From Weissella cibaria KACC 11862 (lineage in GTDB: Bacteria > Bacillota > Bacilli > Lactobacillales > Lactobacillaceae): 64,000 nt of DNA. Under the pieces are notes generated by a model, which was given only the letters and a program-made list of their open reading frames with translations, searched no databases and was not told where the DNA came from. The DNA lies in NCBI RefSeq assembly GCF_000193635.1, contig NZ_AEKT01000029.1:1-64000 (forward strand), in the 5' to 3' direction. Both the position numbers and the translations under genes were made by a program. This document shows, in pieces, positions 34,045-43,006 of this stretch (position 1 is the stretch's first letter; the number at the start of each line of letters is the position of its first letter).

Positions 34045-34926
34045 TTACAATTTTGGCTCGTAAAAACGGCCAAACGTGCGGTCGATACGCCACAATGATG
34101 CCCAAGCTTGTGGGTCGACATCATAAATTGCATCGCGTAGGTCATACTGTTCATACATTGAAATGACTGTAAACAAAACTTCCTTATGGTGGTGATTATA
34201 GCCACCTTCGGCATGGTGGACAATGGTGATGCCGCGACGAATATCTCGCTGAATCGCTTCAATCACCAAATCAGGCTTTTCCGTTACAATCATAACCTGC
34301 ATTTTTTGTTGACGTGTGTAGACCAAATCGATAACGCGCGCGTTAACCACTAGGCCGATCCCGGTATACAATGCATATTGTGGACCAAATAAGAAACCTG
34401 ACGCCAACAGAATAAAGAAGTTAAAGGTCAAATTGACCGCGCCCATCTTCATGCCAGTTTTGCGACGAACCAAAATCCCGATGATATCCAGACCACCCGT
34501 TGATAAGCCATTACGCAAAGCTAAGCCAGTTCCGAACCCATTAACGGCCCCACCAAAGATTGCCATTACAAGTGGGTCATGCGTCCACAATTGTTCTGGC
34601 TGACTCACCAAGCGCATCGCGACGGCCGCCAAAACCAGCGCAACGGCCGTAAACATCGCAAAACGCTTACCAATTTTACGATAAGCCGTAATCATCAGTG
34701 GCACATTAATCAGCAACAACAACACACCGACAGGCACCTTCCAGCCGACGAATCGTTCTAAGAGGGTATTTAATAACTGGGCTAAACCAGTAAATCCGGA
34801 TGAATAAATATGTCCGGGCGTCCAGAAAAAATTAAGGGCTACGGCAGACGCAACGGCATATACCATTGCGCTACCAATCCGACTTGAATACTGATGACGA
34901 TTAAAATACTGTTCTATCTGGTCCAT
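34045..34926 (-). CDS. YitT family membrane protein with DUF2179
   Basis: The 293-residue protein has five or six helices (about residues 18-200) of the YitT/DUF161 type, with FSSGFTGLAQLLN-like NFFWTPGHIYSSGFTGLAQ, GAVNGFGTGLALRNGLSTGGLDIIG, and a soluble C-terminal DUF2179 domain (VMIVTEKPDLVIEAIQRDIRRGITI). The function of the family is unknown. The start codon follows a GAAAGAAGCGAG stretch. Confidence 0.9.
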   Translation of the reverse strand: MDQIEQYFNRHQYSSRIGSAMVYAVASAVALNFFWTPGHIYSSGFTGLAQLLNTLLERFVGWKVPVGVLLLLINVPLMITAYRKIGKRFAMFTAVALVLAAVAMRLVSQPEQLWTHDPLVMAIFGGAVNGFGTGLALRNGLSTGGLDIIGILVRRKTGMKMGAVNLTFNFFILLASGFLFGPQYALYTGIGLVVNARVIDLVYTRQQKMQVMIVTEKPDLVIEAIQRDIRRGITIVHHAEGGYNHHHKEVLFTVISMYEQYDLRDAIYDVDPQAWASLWRIDRTFGRFYEPKL

Positions 34927-35035
34927 TTTCTCGCTTCTTTCGATTTGTACTTTATGATTTTATCACTTAATTGCAAATCTGCGCCGGATAAACAAAAAAA
35001 CTTATAAACCAATTGGTCCATAAGTTCCGTCTGCT

Positions 35036-36394
35036 TTACCGTATTTTCTTAACCAAAATCATGCCTGCTAGCGAAATCAGCATGCCTAACCCAACGACTG
35101 TCAAGATTGACTGACGCTTCATCCCAGTCTCAGGTAAGGTTGCTGCTTGATTCGACAGCGCATCAGTCACAGTTGTTGCTGGGGTGTCAGTCCCCAAACT
35201 TTGAACCGTTTCATCAGCAACGGGAATACCGTCACCAGACTGAGCCGTTTCTGACTTGTCATCAGTTTGTGCTGCCGGTTGTTCCGGCCCAACGGTCGTC
35301 TCATTGTCCGTAGTTGGTCCAATCTTAGCATCGTCCCCATCTGAATCGGTTACTGGTGGCTGTTGCGTTGCATCAGTCTCTTCATCATCAGCTTGCTTAG
35401 GCAATGATGTGGCCGGCTGTGTATCAGGTTGACTCCCATCCGTCTGACCGTTAACCGTGATGTCACCGGTATCTGGTGTTGACGGTGCGCTAATATCACC
35501 GGTGTCCGTTCCGGATGGTGCACTGATATCACCTGTGTCTGTGCCTGTCGGTGCACTAATGTCTCCCGTGTCTACACCAGATGGCGCGCTAATGTCACCC
35601 GTATCTGTGCCAGATGGTGCGCTAATGTCACCCGTATCTGTGCCAGATGGTGCGCTAATGTCGCCTGTGTCTGTGTCAGATGGCGCGCTGATTGCACCTG
35701 TATCTGTGCCTGTCGGTGCACTAATATCACCTGTATCCGTACCTGACGGTGGTGCAATTAGGCCCACATCAGGAATTTGAATAGCATCCGCCGGCAAAAC
35801 TTCCGGCGTTGCGATTGGATCAGCCGGCAAGACATGCGGTGGTTCTGGCTGGCTCGGCGCCGGCGTATCAGTGTGCTGGATGCCAACCCACAAACTCGAG
35901 TTAGAATACCAAGATTCCGTTTGATTCGCATTCGTACCGTTGACAAATAACACCGCAAATTGCATGTTATACGCGGAATTCGCGCCCTGACCAAAACGCA
36001 CATACAGCATTGTGGTTGCCGCCGTCGTTAAATCACGTGATGACTTAAATAACACATACCCATCATACTGTTCATGATTTGGCCCAGTAATTGTACCGGG
36101 ATGCCAATCGGCCTCGCCCGCCACACGACCATTAAGCGCAAAGTTAGATTTTGAAACGACCTCTGCTCGCAACGTGGCGTCTCCCATATCCAACTTACCG
36201 ACGTCTTCATTGGTAAACAAAGGCGTATTCCAGCTTACGTCAACCTCTTGTTTACCATTCACCCACAGTGGTTGTGTATGCGTCTCTGTCTGACTTGTTG
36301 TAAATAATTGATCAGCGGATGCGGTTATGTTGCCTGCCAGTAGCAGACCTAGCGTAACCCCCGCTAAAGCGATTAAATGTCGCCATTTAAACAT
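35036..36394 (-). CDS. LPxTG cell-wall protein with tandem 11-residue repeats
   Basis: The 452-residue protein has a signal peptide (FKWRHLIALAGVTLGLLL, cleaved near ASADQ), an N-terminal globular domain of about 150 residues, a Pro-rich linker (residues 165-205), nine repeats of SGTDTGDISAP and variants (about residues 213-312), an acidic Asp/Thr/Gln stalk, then LPETG, a membrane helix and KKIR. It should be sortase-anchored. The N-terminal domain is unknown to me. I start at 36394 (MFKWRH), after GGGGTG. A TATACT box (36453-36458) lies upstream, and the leader has a small hairpin (36424-36442). Confidence 0.88.
   Translation of the reverse strand: MFKWRHLIALAGVTLGLLLAGNITASADQLFTTSQTETHTQPLWVNGKQEVDVSWNTPLFTNEDVGKLDMGDATLRAEVVSKSNFALNGRVAGEADWHPGTITGPNHEQYDGYVLFKSSRDLTTAATTMLYVRFGQGANSAYNMQFAVLFVNGTNANQTESWYSNSSLWVGIQHTDTPAPSQPEPPHVLPADPIATPEVLPADAIQIPDVGLIAPPSGTDTGDISAPTGTDTGAISAPSDTDTGDISAPSGTDTGDISAPSGTDTGDISAPSGVDTGDISAPTGTDTGDISAPSGTDTGDISAPSTPDTGDITVNGQTDGSQPDTQPATSLPKQADDEETDATQQPPVTDSDGDDAKIGPTTDNETTVGPEQPAAQTDDKSETAQSGDGIPVADETVQSLGTDTPATTVTDALSNQAATLPETGMKRQSILTVVGLGMLISLAGMILVKKIR
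35457..35757 (-). repeat. Nine tandem 33-bp repeats in the LPxTG protein gene
   Basis: The repeat encodes SGTDTGDISAP with variants such as TGTDTGAISAP and SGVDTGDISAP; the last copy is divergent (STPDTGDITVN). Copies differ mainly at synonymous or conservative positions. Copy number is likely variable between strains, changing stalk length. Confidence 0.85.
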
Positions 36395-36452
36395 AATAAA
36401 CACCCCAAATTTTTCTCTGTTTCGTGAGGCTAACCTCCTCACCACTTATTAA

Positions 36453-36486
36453 AGTATAGTTTCATTTTGTGAATAAAATATGAAAG
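36453..36486 (-). promoter_or_regulatory. Promoter region of the LPxTG protein gene with a palindrome
   Basis: The -10 TATACT is at 36453-36458. Across the expected -35 region lie TTTCATTTT and AAAATATGAAA, imperfect inverted arms around GTGAAT (36460-36486). No good -35 is present, so an activator or repressor may act here. Confidence 0.4.
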
Positions 36487-36517
36487 TCTGATTTTTTTGT
36501 ATCCCATTTTTGAAACA

Positions 36518-36556
36518 AAAAAACGCCCAGAACGAAAAGTCCCGAGCGTTTTGTGT
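36518..36556 (-). terminator. Terminator after aspS
   Basis: On the minus strand AACGCTCGGGAC and GTTCTGGGCGTT pair with one wobble, followed by seven U. It lies 6 bases after the aspS stop. Confidence 0.85.
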
Positions 36557-36561
36557 CGTCA

Positions 36562-38367
36562 TTATTCTTCAGACATGTTAGGCGCTTCAATGTCTGCGTA
36601 AACAGGTGCCGTCAAACCAAGATCATCAACGATTTGGGCTTGCGCAACCGGTGTTGGCGCCTCAGTCATTGGTTCAGTGGCCTTTGAGTTCTTAGGGAAC
36701 GCAATGACTTCACGAATATTGTCACGACCAGCCAATAGCATGGCGAGACGGTCAAGCCCCAAGGCGATACCACCCATTGGTGGGAAGCCATATTCCATTC
36801 CTTCAAGCAAGAAGCCAAAGGCATCGTGGGCCGCTTCCTTGGTGAAGCCAAGGGCTGACAACATCTTCTCCTGAATGTCCATACGGTGAATACGAATTGA
36901 ACCTGAACCCAATTCATAACCATTCAACACAAGATCGTATGATTGCGCGTGTGCTTGGTGCGCACCATCTGTCGTCTCCAACAATGGCAAATCTTCTTCA
37001 TTTGGCATTGTGAATGGGTGGTGAGCTGCAATCCAGCGATCTTCTTCGGCTTGGTGCTCGAACAATGGCCAATTAACAACCCACGCGAAGGCCCACTTGG
37101 TGTCATCAATCAAGCCCATTTCCTTAGCAGTCATGCGACGCAAAGCATCCAATGTTGCTGAAACAACATTTGCTGAATCTGCAGCGAACAAAATCAAATC
37201 ACCCGCCTGCGCTTCAGTTTGTGCTAACAACGCATCGCCCTTGGCTGTCAAGAACTTGGCGATTGGTCCCGTAATGCCTTCATCAGTAATCTTCAACCAA
37301 GCCAATCCCTTCGCACCGAAACGTTCGATGTATTGGGCCATCTTGTCGATATCCTTACGTGAGTAGTTGTCGGCCCCACCAGGCACAACAATTGCCTTAA
37401 CTTGACCACCATTCTTGACCGCGTTTGCAAAGACACCAAATTCTGAGTCAGCCATCAGGTCTGACAAATCTTGCAATTCCATGCCAAAACGCATGTCAGG
37501 CTTGTCAGTTCCGAAACGGGCCATGGCATCAGCATAGTCCAATACTGGAATTTCAGTCGTGTTCAGCTCGACATCAACCGTCTTCTTCATGATTGCGGCA
37601 ACCCATTCGTTAACCAAAGCCATGATTTCGTCTTGCGTCATAAATGACGTTTCAACGTCAAGTTGGGTAAATTCTGGTTGACGGTCACCACGCAAGTCCT
37701 CATCACGGAAGGCACGCGCAACTTGATAGTAACGGTCGAAGCCTGCGCCCATCAACAATTGCTTAAACAATTGTGGTGATTGTGGCAAAGCATAGAATGA
37801 ACCAGGATACACACGTGAAGGTACCAGGTAATCACGCGCACCTTCTGGCGTTGACTTGGCCAAATATGGCGTTTCAATATCGATGAACCCATTGGCATCC
37901 AAGAATTCGTGCGTGGCCGCCGTAATCTTTGAGCGGATACGCAAGTTCTTTTGCATCTCAGGACGACGCAAATCCAAGTAACGATACTTCAAACGCAATT
38001 CGTCAGAAACGTTGATGTCATCTTCAATATAGAATGGTGTTGTCTTCGCTTCAGACAAAATGGTTGCCTTGGCCACTTGAACTTCAATCTTACCTGACTT
38101 CAAGTGGTCGTTAACAGCGCCTTCTGCACGTGAACGAACCACCCCTTCAATTTCAATCACAAACTCTGAACGCATCTTTTCGGCAACCGCCAATGCATCA
38201 GCGTTAATCTCTTCTGAAAAGGCCAATTGTACGATTCCTTCGCGGTCACGCAAATCAACGAAAATCAAGCCACCCAAATCACGGCGCTTCTGCACCCATC
38301 CTTGCAACGTGACGGTTTGATCAAGGTAAGCTTCATCAATCAAGCCTGCATAGTTTGTACGCTTCAT
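36562..38367 (-). CDS. aspS: Aspartyl-tRNA synthetase
   Basis: AspRS charges tRNA-Asp. The 601-residue length is that of the bacterial type with the GAD insertion. It shows the N-terminal OB-fold ([26 protein letters not shown]), class II motif 2 ([25 protein letters not shown]), the GAD domain, and motif 3 ([13 protein letters not shown]). It starts 5 bases after hisS with AGAGGATT before the ATG, so both are under the hisS leader. Confidence 0.97.
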   Translation of the reverse strand: MKRTNYAGLIDEAYLDQTVTLQGWVQKRRDLGGLIFVDLRDREGIVQLAFSEEINADALAVAEKMRSEFVIEIEGVVRSRAEGAVNDHLKSGKIEVQVAKATILSEAKTTPFYIEDDINVSDELRLKYRYLDLRRPEMQKNLRIRSKITAATHEFLDANGFIDIETPYLAKSTPEGARDYLVPSRVYPGSFYALPQSPQLFKQLLMGAGFDRYYQVARAFRDEDLRGDRQPEFTQLDVETSFMTQDEIMALVNEWVAAIMKKTVDVELNTTEIPVLDYADAMARFGTDKPDMRFGMELQDLSDLMADSEFGVFANAVKNGGQVKAIVVPGGADNYSRKDIDKMAQYIERFGAKGLAWLKITDEGITGPIAKFLTAKGDALLAQTEAQAGDLILFAADSANVVSATLDALRRMTAKEMGLIDDTKWAFAWVVNWPLFEHQAEEDRWIAAHHPFTMPNEEDLPLLETTDGAHQAHAQSYDLVLNGYELGSGSIRIHRMDIQEKMLSALGFTKEAAHDAFGFLLEGMEYGFPPMGGIALGLDRLAMLLAGRDNIREVIAFPKNSKATEPMTEAPTPVAQAQIVDDLGLTAPVYADIEAPNMSEE

Positions 38368-38372
38368 ATCTC

Positions 38373-39683
38373 TTAATCCTCTTCTGTAACTTCTTCGTCT
38401 TCAATAAATTCTGGCAAACCAGTGTATAATTCGGCCAATTTCACCGTAATTTCCTTACCAGTCGTCATGTTCTTCAAATTAGCTGATTGTTCAGCCAACT
38501 CACGCTCACCAATCGTAATCATAAAGCGGGCACCAAGTCGATCAGCCGACTTGAATTGGCCCTTTAACTTACGATCTTGGTAGTCACGCTCAGCACTGTA
38601 GCCAAATGACCGAACCGCTTGGACCATTTGCATGGCAACCACATCAGTCCCGTCACCCGTGTTGGCAACGTACACATCAAGCGGTGCTTGTTCAGGCAAC
38701 GTTGCCCCTTCTGATTCAAGCAGCAACATCAAACGTTCCAAACCGATTCCGAAGCCGACCCCTGGCATCTCTGGTCCGCCGAACTCTTCGACCAATCCGT
38801 TGTAACGACCACCACCGGTAATCGTTGTCCAACCATGACCCAATGCTTCAGATTGTGTCATCACTTCGAAAATCGTGTGGTTGTAATAATCCAAGCCACG
38901 GACCACGTTGGCATCCACTTCATAATCAATTCCCATTGCCTCAAGGTATGTTTGCACCTTATCCCAGTGGGCTTGGGCTGATTCTGTCAAATAATCCAAA
39001 ATCGATGGGGCGTCCGCAACAATTGCTTGATCCTTGGCATCCTTAGAATCCAATACACGCAAAGGGTTCTTCTCCAAACGCGTTTGTGAATCAGCAGAAA
39101 GCTCATCAAAATGAGGCGTCAAGAAATTGATCAACGCTTGGCGATAGTTCTCACGAGACGCTTTATCACCCAATGAGTTAATCTTAACCTTCAAGTTCGT
39201 CACACCCAACGTTTGGAAGAAATCAACGGCCATTGCAATCACTTCAGCATCTAGTGCTGGTGAGTCTGACCCCAATGCTTCCACTCCAATCTGGTGGAAT
39301 TGACGCATGCGACCTGCCTGTGGACGTTCATAACGGAACATTGGTCCGATATAAAACATCTTGTATGGCTTTTGATGTTCAGGTCCAAATAACTTATTTT
39401 CAACAAACGCCCGCACAACACCCGCGGTTCCTTCCGGACGCAAGGCAACGTGACGATCACCCTTGTCGTGGAAATCATACATTTCCTTCGTCACCACGTC
39501 AGATGTATCGCCAGCTGAACGTGCAAAGACATCAAAACTTTCAAAGATTGGTGTTCGTACTTCTGAATATTGGTAGTCACCAAACAACACACGCGCTGTT
39601 TCTTCAACGTAGTGCCACTTAAGTGATTCACCGGGCAACAAATCTGCTGTTCCCTTTGGCTTTTGGAATGATTGCTTAGCCAT
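38373..39683 (-). CDS. hisS: Histidyl-tRNA synthetase
   Basis: HisRS charges tRNA-His. The 436-residue product has [14 protein letters not shown], motif 1 and 2 ([39 protein letters not shown]), the histidine signatures [14 protein letters not shown]-type [15 protein letters not shown] and [13 protein letters not shown], and the C-terminal anticodon domain. I start at 39683 ([10 protein letters not shown]), after GAGAGGAATT; an upstream in-frame start lies inside the T-box terminator. Confidence 0.97.
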   Translation of the reverse strand: MAKQSFQKPKGTADLLPGESLKWHYVEETARVLFGDYQYSEVRTPIFESFDVFARSAGDTSDVVTKEMYDFHDKGDRHVALRPEGTAGVVRAFVENKLFGPEHQKPYKMFYIGPMFRYERPQAGRMRQFHQIGVEALGSDSPALDAEVIAMAVDFFQTLGVTNLKVKINSLGDKASRENYRQALINFLTPHFDELSADSQTRLEKNPLRVLDSKDAKDQAIVADAPSILDYLTESAQAHWDKVQTYLEAMGIDYEVDANVVRGLDYYNHTIFEVMTQSEALGHGWTTITGGGRYNGLVEEFGGPEMPGVGFGIGLERLMLLLESEGATLPEQAPLDVYVANTGDGTDVVAMQMVQAVRSFGYSAERDYQDRKLKGQFKSADRLGARFMITIGERELAEQSANLKNMTTGKEITVKLAELYTGLPEFIEDEEVTEED

Positions 39684-39723
39684 ATCGTAATTCCTCTCAA
39701 TTAATCCGATGGTGCAAAAACGG

Positions 39724-39934
39724 AAAAGGCGCCCTCGACGACACACTCGTATCGTCAAGGGCGCCTTTTAAGCGCGGTACCACCTTGAATTTGGTCTCAT
39801 GCCGTAACGTGGCAACACGCGCATTGCTGCGACCTAAAAAGTGTCCCCTTATCCTAACAATGACAGGCTCTCACCACACCCTGCTCGCTAAACATGTCCA
39901 AAATAAGTTTGCTTTCTCATCGGTTCTATCTATG
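39724..39934 (-). promoter_or_regulatory. T-box leader of hisS-aspS with overlapping Asp/His codons
   Basis: The minus strand carries the T-box core AAGGTGGTACCGCG (39773-39787 region) and a terminator made from AAAAGGCGCCCTCGACGA and its complement (39724-39769). In Stem I, at the position matching GGC in the glyQS leader, the sequence is AAGGGGACACT. GAC (39843-39845) is an Asp codon followed by A, and the overlapping CAC (39841-39843) is a His codon. The operon encodes exactly the two enzymes for these amino acids. Confidence 0.9.
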
Positions 39935-39940
39935 AAAAAC

Positions 39941-39969
39941 ATTATCTTATAGAAAGTAGTCAACGTCAA
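39941..39969 (-). promoter_or_regulatory. Promoter of the hisS-aspS operon
   Basis: TTGACG (39964-39969) and GATAAT (39941-39946) on the minus strand are separated by 17 bases. The transcript would start near 39934 and contain the full T-box. Confidence 0.7.
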
Positions 39970-39970
39970 G

Positions 39971-40861
39971 TTACTGGGCATTTTTCGCCCGTTGATCAAG
40001 ATAATTTTCCAAACCGATTGGAATTGCCTTGGCAATTTTTTCCTGCGTTTTCACGGACTTAATCTGTTTGAAGTCCGTGTCTGAGTTAATGTACCCATTT
40101 TCAAGCAATACCGCGGGTACTGTATTATCTCGAATAACCAAGAAATCACCAAAGTCAACACCCTTATTAGTGAGCGGCATAGTCGGCGCCATAGCTTTAT
40201 TCAAGGCTGTCGCAAGTTGCTTAGAGCCATTTGTTTTATGGTAATAATAAGCTGTGTACCCGCTCGCTTCGTTCGCTTCTGGGGATGAATCAAAGTGGAA
40301 TGAAATAAATAAATCAGCATGATTCTTTTCAGCCACTTGCGGAATTTTTGACAGATACACAATTTTATCCGAATCACGCGTCATAATCACCCGTGCCCCC
40401 GATTGGCGCAATGTCTTAGCCACCCGCCGTGCCAATTGGAGCGTATAAGTCTTCTCAAATTTGCCAGTATTTGATATCGCACCAGAATCCGATCCACCAT
40501 GACCAGGGTCCAAAACGATTGTTGATTCCGATAACGGCGTAATCTTGTCTAAGGGTTCATTCCGTTCCAACAGCCAGCCTGCTACCCACCCAGTCGACTC
40601 ATCTTCACGGCGCACCTCGTACCAACCATCATCCTTGGCTAAAATTTGTAAATGTTCACCTTGTTTCAACACTGATATCGGCGTACCGGCAACTCCTTTC
40701 TTCTCTCGAATCGTAATATTCGGGATTTGTACTGTAATTTGTTGTTTATATAGCATCACTGTAGTAACTGCGACTGCGACACCAAGCATCCCCACAGTAA
40801 TGGCTAGTGGAATCCAAAATTTCACGAGCCACGCCAACAACAACCGGCCAATTTTTCGCAT
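39971..40861 (-). CDS. N-acetylmuramoyl-L-alanine amidase with SH3b domain
   Basis: The 296-residue protein has a membrane anchor (about residues 12-38), a bacterial SH3 domain (about 48-100; SVLKQGEHLQILAKDDGWYEVR and GWVAGWLL) and an Amidase_3 zinc domain. Metal and catalytic residues are visible in IVLDPGHGGSDSGA, GKFEKTYTLQLA, FISFHFDSSPEA and VLLENGYINS. It should cleave the stem peptide from peptidoglycan outside the membrane. I start at 40861 (MRKIGRLLL), 10 bases after GAGAGGG. Confidence 0.9.
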   Translation of the reverse strand: MRKIGRLLLAWLVKFWIPLAITVGMLGVAVAVTTVMLYKQQITVQIPNITIREKKGVAGTPISVLKQGEHLQILAKDDGWYEVRREDESTGWVAGWLLERNEPLDKITPLSESTIVLDPGHGGSDSGAISNTGKFEKTYTLQLARRVAKTLRQSGARVIMTRDSDKIVYLSKIPQVAEKNHADLFISFHFDSSPEANEASGYTAYYYHKTNGSKQLATALNKAMAPTMPLTNKGVDFGDFLVIRDNTVPAVLLENGYINSDTDFKQIKSVKTQEKIAKAIPIGLENYLDQRAKNAQ

Positions 40862-40941
40862 GCGACAATACCCTCTCAAGTTCTGTTTCGTATCTGTTTA
40901 GTTTAGCACAGCGGTAATAAGTTCAATGGCTACTGCAAGAA

Positions 40942-40975
40942 AAAAACGGCCCCCACTTTGCGGTGAGTGCCGTTA
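40942..40975 (-). terminator. Terminator after the deoxyribosyltransferase gene
   Basis: ACGGC...CACT and TGAGTGCCGT pair around TTGCGG with an unpaired CCC, and the minus strand continues with seven U. It lies about 22 bases after the stop. Confidence 0.7.
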
Positions 40976-40997
40976 ATCACTGGTAAGCTTAACCAAA

Positions 40998-41438
40998 TTA
41001 GAAAGTCTTACCTTCCCATTCGTTCGCTGGCAAGGCATCGAAGTCGTATGTTGCAACATCTGCAACGTCTGTAATAACAGCGTGAGCAGGAACTGACATC
41101 ATCAAGTTGATGCCCCCATCCTTCTCTTTCACTAAAATTACGGGCTTCTTTGCCGCTTCTGAGTAACCAATCTCCCAGGCAGTCCCTGGATCAACGTGTT
41201 CACCCTCGTAGTCGATTACCGCAATGACAACTTCGGCTGGATCAAGATGATCCTTGTCGCCCTTGTAAATTGCTTTTGCCCATTCCTTTGAACCAAATTC
41301 AAATTCATCGTGTTGTTCAGTACGTGGACTGAAGAATTCAGAAACCGTTGGATTTGCTGCAAGTGCTTTTTCCATCCGTTCAATACGATCAATTTGGTCA
41401 TCGTCAAAAAATGGACCGGCTAAGTAAACGCGCTTCAT
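40998..41438 (-). CDS. Nucleoside 2-deoxyribosyltransferase
   Basis: This enzyme exchanges bases between deoxyribonucleosides, a salvage route typical of lactobacilli. The 146-residue product begins KRVYLAGPFFDDDQ and has VIAVIDYEGEHVDPGTAWEIGYSEA, containing Asp76 and the catalytic Glu89 region, plus NLMMSVPAHAVI. The length is close to the known type (about 155-165), slightly short. GAGGG lies before the ATG. It is a monocistronic gene by its flanking terminator. Confidence 0.88.
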   Translation of the reverse strand: MKRVYLAGPFFDDDQIDRIERMEKALAANPTVSEFFSPRTEQHDEFEFGSKEWAKAIYKGDKDHLDPAEVVIAVIDYEGEHVDPGTAWEIGYSEAAKKPVILVKEKDGGINLMMSVPAHAVITDVADVATYDFDALPANEWEGKTF

Positions 41439-41509
41439 AATTTTCCCTCTTAACTAATTACAGATTTTTTTGTGTTACCCAATTAGTTTAACCGACAAAT
41501 GCCGAACAA

Positions 41510-41749
41510 TCAACCTTTCATCGACGGCAAATCCCGCTTATTCATGAACGGTTGCAAAGCTGTCTTGGCAACTCGTTGTTGCGTATGAAGCAATGCGGCA
41601 TTTTCACGAGTCAATTCCGGAATAAACAAAACTTCCATTTCATAATCGGTTGCGTCACAGCGAATCACTTTACCAATAAACGGACAGTTAATCGCTGCTG
41701 AAGCATCACAATGGGCTATATCACCAATCTGTAGTTCATGTCGCTGCAT
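41510..41749 (-). CDS. Small protein of 79 residues, unknown
   Basis: The protein begins MQRHELQIGDIAHCDASAA and has two cysteines about 9 residues apart (HCDASAAINCPF) plus a third in VIRCDATDY. No membrane segment is present. The first 50 residues look like a small beta barrel. AGGGGGAG lies 6 bases before the ATG, which decides the start over an upstream GTG. It lies between mvaS and the deoxyribosyltransferase. No function can be assigned. Confidence 0.6.
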   Translation of the reverse strand: MQRHELQIGDIAHCDASAAINCPFIGKVIRCDATDYEMEVLFIPELTRENAALLHTQQRVAKTALQPFMNKRDLPSMKG

Positions 41750-41836
41750 AGGCACTCCCCCTGACTAGTCGTTTGCGATTAGTGTACCCAGTGCGTTTGA
41801 TGAACCCTCGCACAATTATTGATTTTTTCGCGTTAA

Positions 41837-43003
41837 TTAGTGTGCTAAATACACGCGTTGTTGATCTTTCAAACCGGCCAATACAAACTTGGCTGCATCC
41901 TTGGTGATATCAAATTCACGATCAGTTGCGCCGTGCAAACCGGCCATGAAGTTTTCCTCATAGTCTGGAATCGTCATGTATTCACGTGAATCAAACAAGT
42001 GATCCATTTGGCCGGTCACTAACCCATCACGGAAGTTAGGTTGCAATTCAACTGAATAAAACTCACCTTCTGCACCAGAACCGTAAGAGAAGATGCCCAA
42101 ACGATCACCCGCCGTTAAAGTCGTTGAATTTTCTAACAGTGAATACAAACTCAAGTAAACTGAACCCGTATATAAGTTACCAATGCGCTTATTGTAAACA
42201 CGACTGGCTTCAAATTCCGTCAACAATAATGCTTGTTTTGCTTCATCTGCTTCAGGTAAGATATCGCGCAAGGCCTTTAACCCCATCTTAGTGAATGGCA
42301 AGTGGAATGCAAATGCCTTGAAGTCATCGATAGCTAAACCTGTCTTTTCCTTATAACGAGCCCATAAATCACGGAAGAATTCACGGTAAACTTCAGCTGA
42401 ATATTTACCATCAACCAATGCTTCTTCGGCGTAAACTGGGCGCCAGAAGTCCATCACATCACGCGACATGAATTGGTTGTCTCGATTAATCGTTAAAATA
42501 CGTGGATTCTCAGTCACCAACATGGCAACTGCGCCAGCCCCTTGGGTGACTTCACCTGGGGTGTGGAGGCCGTAACGGGCAATATCTGATGCCATGACCA
42601 GCACCTTAGCACCTGGGTGCAAGGCAACATAATCCCGTGCTTGCATCAAACCGTAAGTACCGGCATAGCACGCTTGCTTCATTTCAATCGTGCGGGCGTA
42701 TGGACTCAACCCTAACAATCGTTGTGCATAAACCGCTGCCGACTTTGAGTTGTCAATGCCTGATTCAGTCGCAAAAATAATGGTGTCAATTTCTTCACGT
42801 TCAGTAGGTGTCAAGATTTGGTCTGCGGCATTGACTGCCATCGTCACGACGTCTTGCGTTGGTGGCACAACCGCTTGTTGCGTCTGACCAATTCCAATCA
42901 AGTACTTACCAGGTTCTTCATTACGAGCGTTTGCCAACTCAGTCATATCAATATATTGATGTGGTGAGAAGAAGCTCATCTTATCAATTCCAATTTGTGC
43001 CAT
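41837..43003 (-). CDS. mvaS: Hydroxymethylglutaryl-CoA synthase (mevalonate pathway)
   Basis: MvaS condenses acetyl-CoA with acetoacetyl-CoA to HMG-CoA, the entry to isoprenoids in lactic acid bacteria. The 388-residue thiolase-fold protein has the catalytic Glu80 (FATESGIDNSKS), Cys112 (KQACYAGTYG) and His234 (FHLPFTKMG). It follows coaBC by 3 bases, with AAAGGATT as binding site, so it is translated with coaBC; a link between CoA supply and HMG-CoA use is plausible. No other mevalonate gene is in the window. Confidence 0.95.
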   Translation of the reverse strand: MAQIGIDKMSFFSPHQYIDMTELANARNEEPGKYLIGIGQTQQAVVPPTQDVVTMAVNAADQILTPTEREEIDTIIFATESGIDNSKSAAVYAQRLLGLSPYARTIEMKQACYAGTYGLMQARDYVALHPGAKVLVMASDIARYGLHTPGEVTQGAGAVAMLVTENPRILTINRDNQFMSRDVMDFWRPVYAEEALVDGKYSAEVYREFFRDLWARYKEKTGLAIDDFKAFAFHLPFTKMGLKALRDILPEADEAKQALLLTEFEASRVYNKRIGNLYTGSVYLSLYSLLENSTTLTAGDRLGIFSYGSGAEGEFYSVELQPNFRDGLVTGQMDHLFDSREYMTIPDYEENFMAGLHGATDREFDITKDAAKFVLAGLKDQQRVYLAH

Positions 43004-43006
43004 TTT

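Noticed and set aside
35457-35757. CRISPR-like array
   Set aside because: The 33-bp units are contiguous with no spacers and are in frame within an LPxTG protein.
35457-35780. Plus-strand frame across the 33-bp repeats
   Set aside because: It is the reverse reading of the repeat DNA and encodes only a matching repetitive peptide; no ribosome binding site.
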